A stretch of DNA of 64,000 nt from NCBI RefSeq assembly GCF_001426195.1, contig NZ_LMRS01000045.1:124548-188547 (forward strand), read 5' to 3'. The DNA is from Sphingomonas sp. Leaf339. Its GTDB lineage: Bacteria; Pseudomonadota; Alphaproteobacteria; Sphingomonadales; Sphingomonadaceae. Under the pieces are notes generated by a model that worked only from the letters and a program-made list of their open reading frames with translations, was not told where the DNA came from and ran no database searches. Positions 61,072-64,000 of the stretch are shown one piece after another; the stretch's first letter is position 1; every line of letters starts with the position of its first letter. A program made the translations under genes and the position numbers.

Positions 61072-63807
61072 ATGCCATCACCCTCCTCGCGTTTCGAACA
61101 TCTGTCCAACCGCCGCGCGATCGTCGATCGTCGCGCACTGGCGGAGGCGGTGGCGGCGTTGCCCGAAGCGGGGCTGCGTGCCGCCACGATCCAGTTGCTG
61201 AAGGATGCGCTCGCCGCCGGCCGCGCCGAGATCGCGCACCGGCTGGCCGAGCGTCCTACCAAGGGGCTGGAGGTTGCCAGCGGGCAGGCGTATCTGGTCG
61301 ATCAGCTGTTGGTGATCCTGTTCGATCTTGCCACCACGCGCCTGCATCCGGCGGACGAACCGATCACGCTGCTAGCGGTCGGGGGCTATGGCCGGGGCGA
61401 GATGGCGGCGCATTCCGACATCGATATCGGCTTCCTGACGCGCAATACCCCGTCGCCGCGCACCGCGCTGGTGATCGAGACGATGCTGTATGCGCTATGG
61501 GATCTGGGGCTGAAGGTCGGCCATTCCAGCCGATCGCTGGACGAGATGATCCGTCAGTCCAAGGCCGACGTGACGGTGCGCACCGCCCTCTTAGAGGCGC
61601 GCTACGTAACCGGTGACACCACGCTGTATGACGACGCCGCCCGTCGCTTCAAGTCAGAGGTCCAGCGCGGCACCGAGCGTCAGTTCGTGGCCGACAAGCT
61701 GGCAGAGCGCGATGCCCGCCATCGCCGGATGGGCGACACCCGATACGTGGTCGAACCCAATGTGAAGGAGGGCAAGGGCGGCCTGCGCGATCTGCACGCG
61801 CTCTTCTGGATCGGCAAATATGTCTATGACGTGCAGCGTGCGCGCCAGTTGGTCGATGTCGGCCTGTTCACGCCCGCCGAATATCGCGCCTTCCACCGTG
61901 CCGACGAATTTCTGTGGGCGGTGCGGTGCCACCTGCATGTCATCGCGCGCCGGGCCGAGGACCGCCTGACCTTTGACGTGCAGCGCGAGGTGGCGGCCAG
62001 GATGCGGTTCAAGGACCGGCATGACAAGCCCGCCGTCGAACGCTTCATGCAATTCTATTTCCTGCAGGCGCGCACCGTCGGTACGCTGACCGGCGTGTTC
62101 CTGGCGCACCTCGACGAGCGGTTCGCGTCGCGGGGCAAGCGTTTCGGATTGCCGACGATCCGCCGCGCGCCGAAACGGCTGAACGGTTTCGTGCTGGATC
62201 GCGGGCGCCTCGCCCTGCCCGGCGACGACTTCTTTGCCGAGGACCCGGTCCGCCTGATCGAGATTTTCGCGCTGGCCGATGCGCATCATCTGGAAATCCA
62301 TCCGCTTGCGATGCGCGCCGCATCCCGCGATGCCAAGCTGATCGATGATTACCGTCAGGACCGGCACGCCAACGCACTGTTCCTCGAAATCCTGACCAGC
62401 CCCGGCGATCCTGAACTGGTGCTGCGCTGGATGAACGAGGCGGGGGTGTTCGGCCGTTTCGTGCCCGATTTCGGCCGCGTCGTGGCGATGATGCAGTTCG
62501 ACATGTATCACCACTTCACCGTCGATGAGCATACGATCCAGGCGATCGGCCTGCTCGCCCGGATCGAGGCAGGGACCCTGCGCGAGGATCATCCCCTCGC
62601 CAGCGTCGTGATCGACCAGATCATCTCGCGCCGGGTGCTGCGCGTCGCGGTACTGCTGCACGACATCGCCAAGGGTCGCGGCGGCGACCATTCGGTCCTG
62701 GGGGCGGAGGTCGCCTGTCGGCTCTGCCCGCGCTTCGGCCTGACTCCGGCCGAAACCGAGACGGTGTCGTGGCTGGTCCGCTATCACCTGCTGATGTCGG
62801 ACACCGCGTTCAAGCGCGACCTGTCGGACTTCAAGACGATCCTAGATTTCAGCGCCATCATCGCCAGCCCGGAACGACTCCGCCTGCTGCTGCTGCTGAC
62901 CGTCGTCGATATCCGGGCGGTGGGGCCAGGAACGTGGAACAGTTGGAAACGCCAGCTGCTGTCCACGCTCTATGAATCGGCCGAAGAGGTGCTGCGTCTC
63001 GGCCACAAGCAGCGCGGCCGGGAGGAACGTATCGCCGCCAAGCAGGCGCGGTTGGCCCAAGCGCTCGACTGGGGCGATGCGCGCTTCGCCGTCTTTGTCC
63101 GCCGGCTGCCCGAATCCTACTGGATCGCCGAGCCGGAGGATGTGCTGGAGCATAACGCCCGGCTGATGGCGGCGGCCGGTGACGCACCGCTGTCGATCGA
63201 TGCGCAGGTTTACGCGGAGCGCGGCGCGACCCTCGTCACGATCTACGCCGCCGATCACCCCGGCCTGTTCTATCGCATCGCCGGTGCGATCCATGTCGCG
63301 GGTGGCAACATCATCGACGCGCGCATCCACACGACGCGCGACGGCATGGCGATCGACAATTTCCTGGTGCAGGATCCGTTCGGCCGACCGTTTGACGATC
63401 CGGCGCAGTTGAGCCGGCTGCGCATCGCGATCGAGGATGCCCTCGCCAATCGCGGCAAGCTGAACGACCGGCTGGTGGCCAAGCCCGCCGCTCGGATGCG
63501 CGCCGATGCGTTCACGATTCAGCCCAACGTCCTTATCAACAACGACGCGTCGAACCGCTTCACCGTGGTCGAAGTCAACGCCCGTGATCGGCCGGCACTG
63601 CTCAATCAGTTGGCGCAGGCGCTGTTCCAGTCGAAGGTGACGATCCATTCGGCACACGTCGCCACTTATGGCGAGCGCGCGGTCGACACCTTCTACCTCA
63701 CCGACCTGACCGGCGATCGGCTAACCCAGCCGACCCGGTTGAAGACGCTGGAGAAGCGACTGCTCGACGCGGCAGCCGGACATGCGGCCGATATGATCGC
63801 CGCCTGA
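61072..63807 (+). CDS. glnD: Bifunctional [protein-PII] uridylyltransferase / uridylyl-removing enzyme
   Basis: Nitrogen sensor acting on GlnB/GlnK; 911 residues. Nucleotidyltransferase motif GGYGRGEMAAHSDIDIGF (about 104), HD domain HDIAKGRGGDHS (about 530), two C-terminal ACT domains (from about 710; glutamine sensing). A 20-codon in-frame mini-ORF (61003-61065) lies just upstream. Terminator after the stop. Confidence 0.97.
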   Translation: MPSPSSRFEHLSNRRAIVDRRALAEAVAALPEAGLRAATIQLLKDALAAGRAEIAHRLAERPTKGLEVASGQAYLVDQLLVILFDLATTRLHPADEPITLLAVGGYGRGEMAAHSDIDIGFLTRNTPSPRTALVIETMLYALWDLGLKVGHSSRSLDEMIRQSKADVTVRTALLEARYVTGDTTLYDDAARRFKSEVQRGTERQFVADKLAERDARHRRMGDTRYVVEPNVKEGKGGLRDLHALFWIGKYVYDVQRARQLVDVGLFTPAEYRAFHRADEFLWAVRCHLHVIARRAEDRLTFDVQREVAARMRFKDRHDKPAVERFMQFYFLQARTVGTLTGVFLAHLDERFASRGKRFGLPTIRRAPKRLNGFVLDRGRLALPGDDFFAEDPVRLIEIFALADAHHLEIHPLAMRAASRDAKLIDDYRQDRHANALFLEILTSPGDPELVLRWMNEAGVFGRFVPDFGRVVAMMQFDMYHHFTVDEHTIQAIGLLARIEAGTLREDHPLASVVIDQIISRRVLRVAVLLHDIAKGRGGDHSVLGAEVACRLCPRFGLTPAETETVSWLVRYHLLMSDTAFKRDLSDFKTILDFSAIIASPERLRLLLLLTVVDIRAVGPGTWNSWKRQLLSTLYESAEEVLRLGHKQRGREERIAAKQARLAQALDWGDARFAVFVRRLPESYWIAEPEDVLEHNARLMAAAGDAPLSIDAQVYAERGATLVTIYAADHPGLFYRIAGAIHVAGGNIIDARIHTTRDGMAIDNFLVQDPFGRPFDDPAQLSRLRIAIEDALANRGKLNDRLVAKPAARMRADAFTIQPNVLINNDASNRFTVVEVNARDRPALLNQLAQALFQSKVTIHSAHVATYGERAVDTFYLTDLTGDRLTQPTRLKTLEKRLLDAAAGHAADMIAA

Positions 63808-63812
63808 CAGGG

Positions 63813-63850
63813 AAAGGCCGGCCGCCCGGAGGAGCTGACCGGCCTTTTCC
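63813..63850. terminator. Bidirectional terminator between glnD and a TonB receptor
   Basis: Stem AAAGGCCGG / CCGGCCTTT (63813-63821 with 63839-63847), 17-nt loop, T-rich on both sides (CCTTTTCC; CCTTTCCC). Confidence 0.78.
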
Positions 63851-63861
63851 GGATGATATGA

Positions 63862-64000
63862 TCAGAAGCGTGAGCGGAGCGTCACGCCATACGTGCGCGG
63901 CTCGGCCAGGAAGGACGAGTAGAGCGCGTTGGCGGTCGTGCCGAAGCGCTGGGTGTTGGCGATCGACCCCGCCCCCTGGAACGGCGTGTTGAACGCGACC
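63862..64000 (-). CDS. TonB-dependent receptor, C-terminal end only
   Basis: 46 codons from the window edge to a TGA. Reads FNTPFQGAGSIANTQRFG, then a short stretch, then EPRTYGVTLRSRF with terminal Phe, the last barrel strand of a TonB-dependent outer-membrane receptor. Substrate not determinable. Confidence 0.82.
   Translation of the reverse strand, partial: VAFNTPFQGAGSIANTQRFGTTANALYSSFLAEPRTYGVTLRSRF

Overview
The window is a GC-rich chromosomal segment from an alphaproteobacterium, most probably a sphingomonad (Sphingomonas or a close relative). The lineage call is inference from gene content: an alphaproteobacterial-type SspB, an ATP12 chaperone, the PrsK/PrsR regulatory pair, an HWE/HisKA_2 histidine kinase, a CIRCE-controlled groESL operon, a large Arg/Glu/Ala-rich RNase E tail, a TonB-dependent receptor end, and very many ATGA stop/start overlaps. 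I saw no rRNA, tRNA, CRISPR array, prophage, integrase or insertion sequence. This is mostly core chromosome with short intergenic repeats.

Layout. 1-2126: 3' part of RNase E and its terminator. 2224-5973: a four-gene overlapping unit with an M48-TPR periplasmic protease, a DsbA-like thiol oxidoreductase and an ABC-2 exporter. 6049-9369 (minus): two overlapping gene pairs, nucleotidase-dapD and glpX-CPBP protease. 9543-11876: an S8 protease with a lipobox and a barrel-like C-terminus. 11963-15439: LLM oxidoreductase, then a PhoP/PhoQ-like two-component pair with a PepSY protein. 15601-23646: ABC-F ATPase Uup, a DUF815 ATPase, prsR-prsK, the divergent mannose-1-phosphate guanylyltransferase gene, and a Uma2-type nuclease. 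23681-25953: groES-groEL with promoter and CIRCE operator. 25967-34056: MATE transporter, SppA, acetyltransferase, TRIC-like channel, two glycine-zipper proteins, CrcB and an RluA-type pseudouridine synthase. 34059-35832: a decayed PaiB-like gene start, then a PadR / HAAS-membrane-protein / Asp-Glu racemase operon. 35882-38611: HAD phosphatase, small membrane protein, ATP12 and HWE kinase. 38618-42106 (minus): gmk, two small proteins, fumC and sspB. 42180-45913: his operon hisB-(YciI-like)-hisH-hisA-hisF-hisE followed by a HIT protein. 46033-53613: amino-acid permease, adenosine kinase, EI24-like protein, lipoprotein, queG, a second ABC-2 exporter and a secreted MsrB. 53621-64000: CHAP protein, SDR, cyclophilin-like PPIase, maeB, mutS, glnD, and the tail of a TonB-dependent receptor.

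How genes work together. The his operon carries most of the histidine branch. GroES/GroEL, SspB, SppA, the M48 protease, the DsbA-like protein and the PPIase form a protein-quality-control theme. PrsK/PrsR, the guanylyltransferase and the exporters point to envelope and polysaccharide control. MaeB, FumC and GlpX serve central carbon metabolism around malate and gluconeogenesis, and GlnD is the nitrogen sensor.

The most unexplained signal is a dispersed intergenic element. It has a tandem AAAGTC motif next to a CGCG palindrome and occurs three times: twice directly behind minus-strand stop codons and once, inverted, between groES and groEL. Other items worth a look are a perfect 33-bp inverted repeat upstream of fumC, a gene remnant after the pseudouridine synthase, an over-long ATP12 whose tail hides a possible leader peptide for the kinase, and a racemase with a Thr/Cys rather than Cys/Cys active site encoded with its own PadR regulator.
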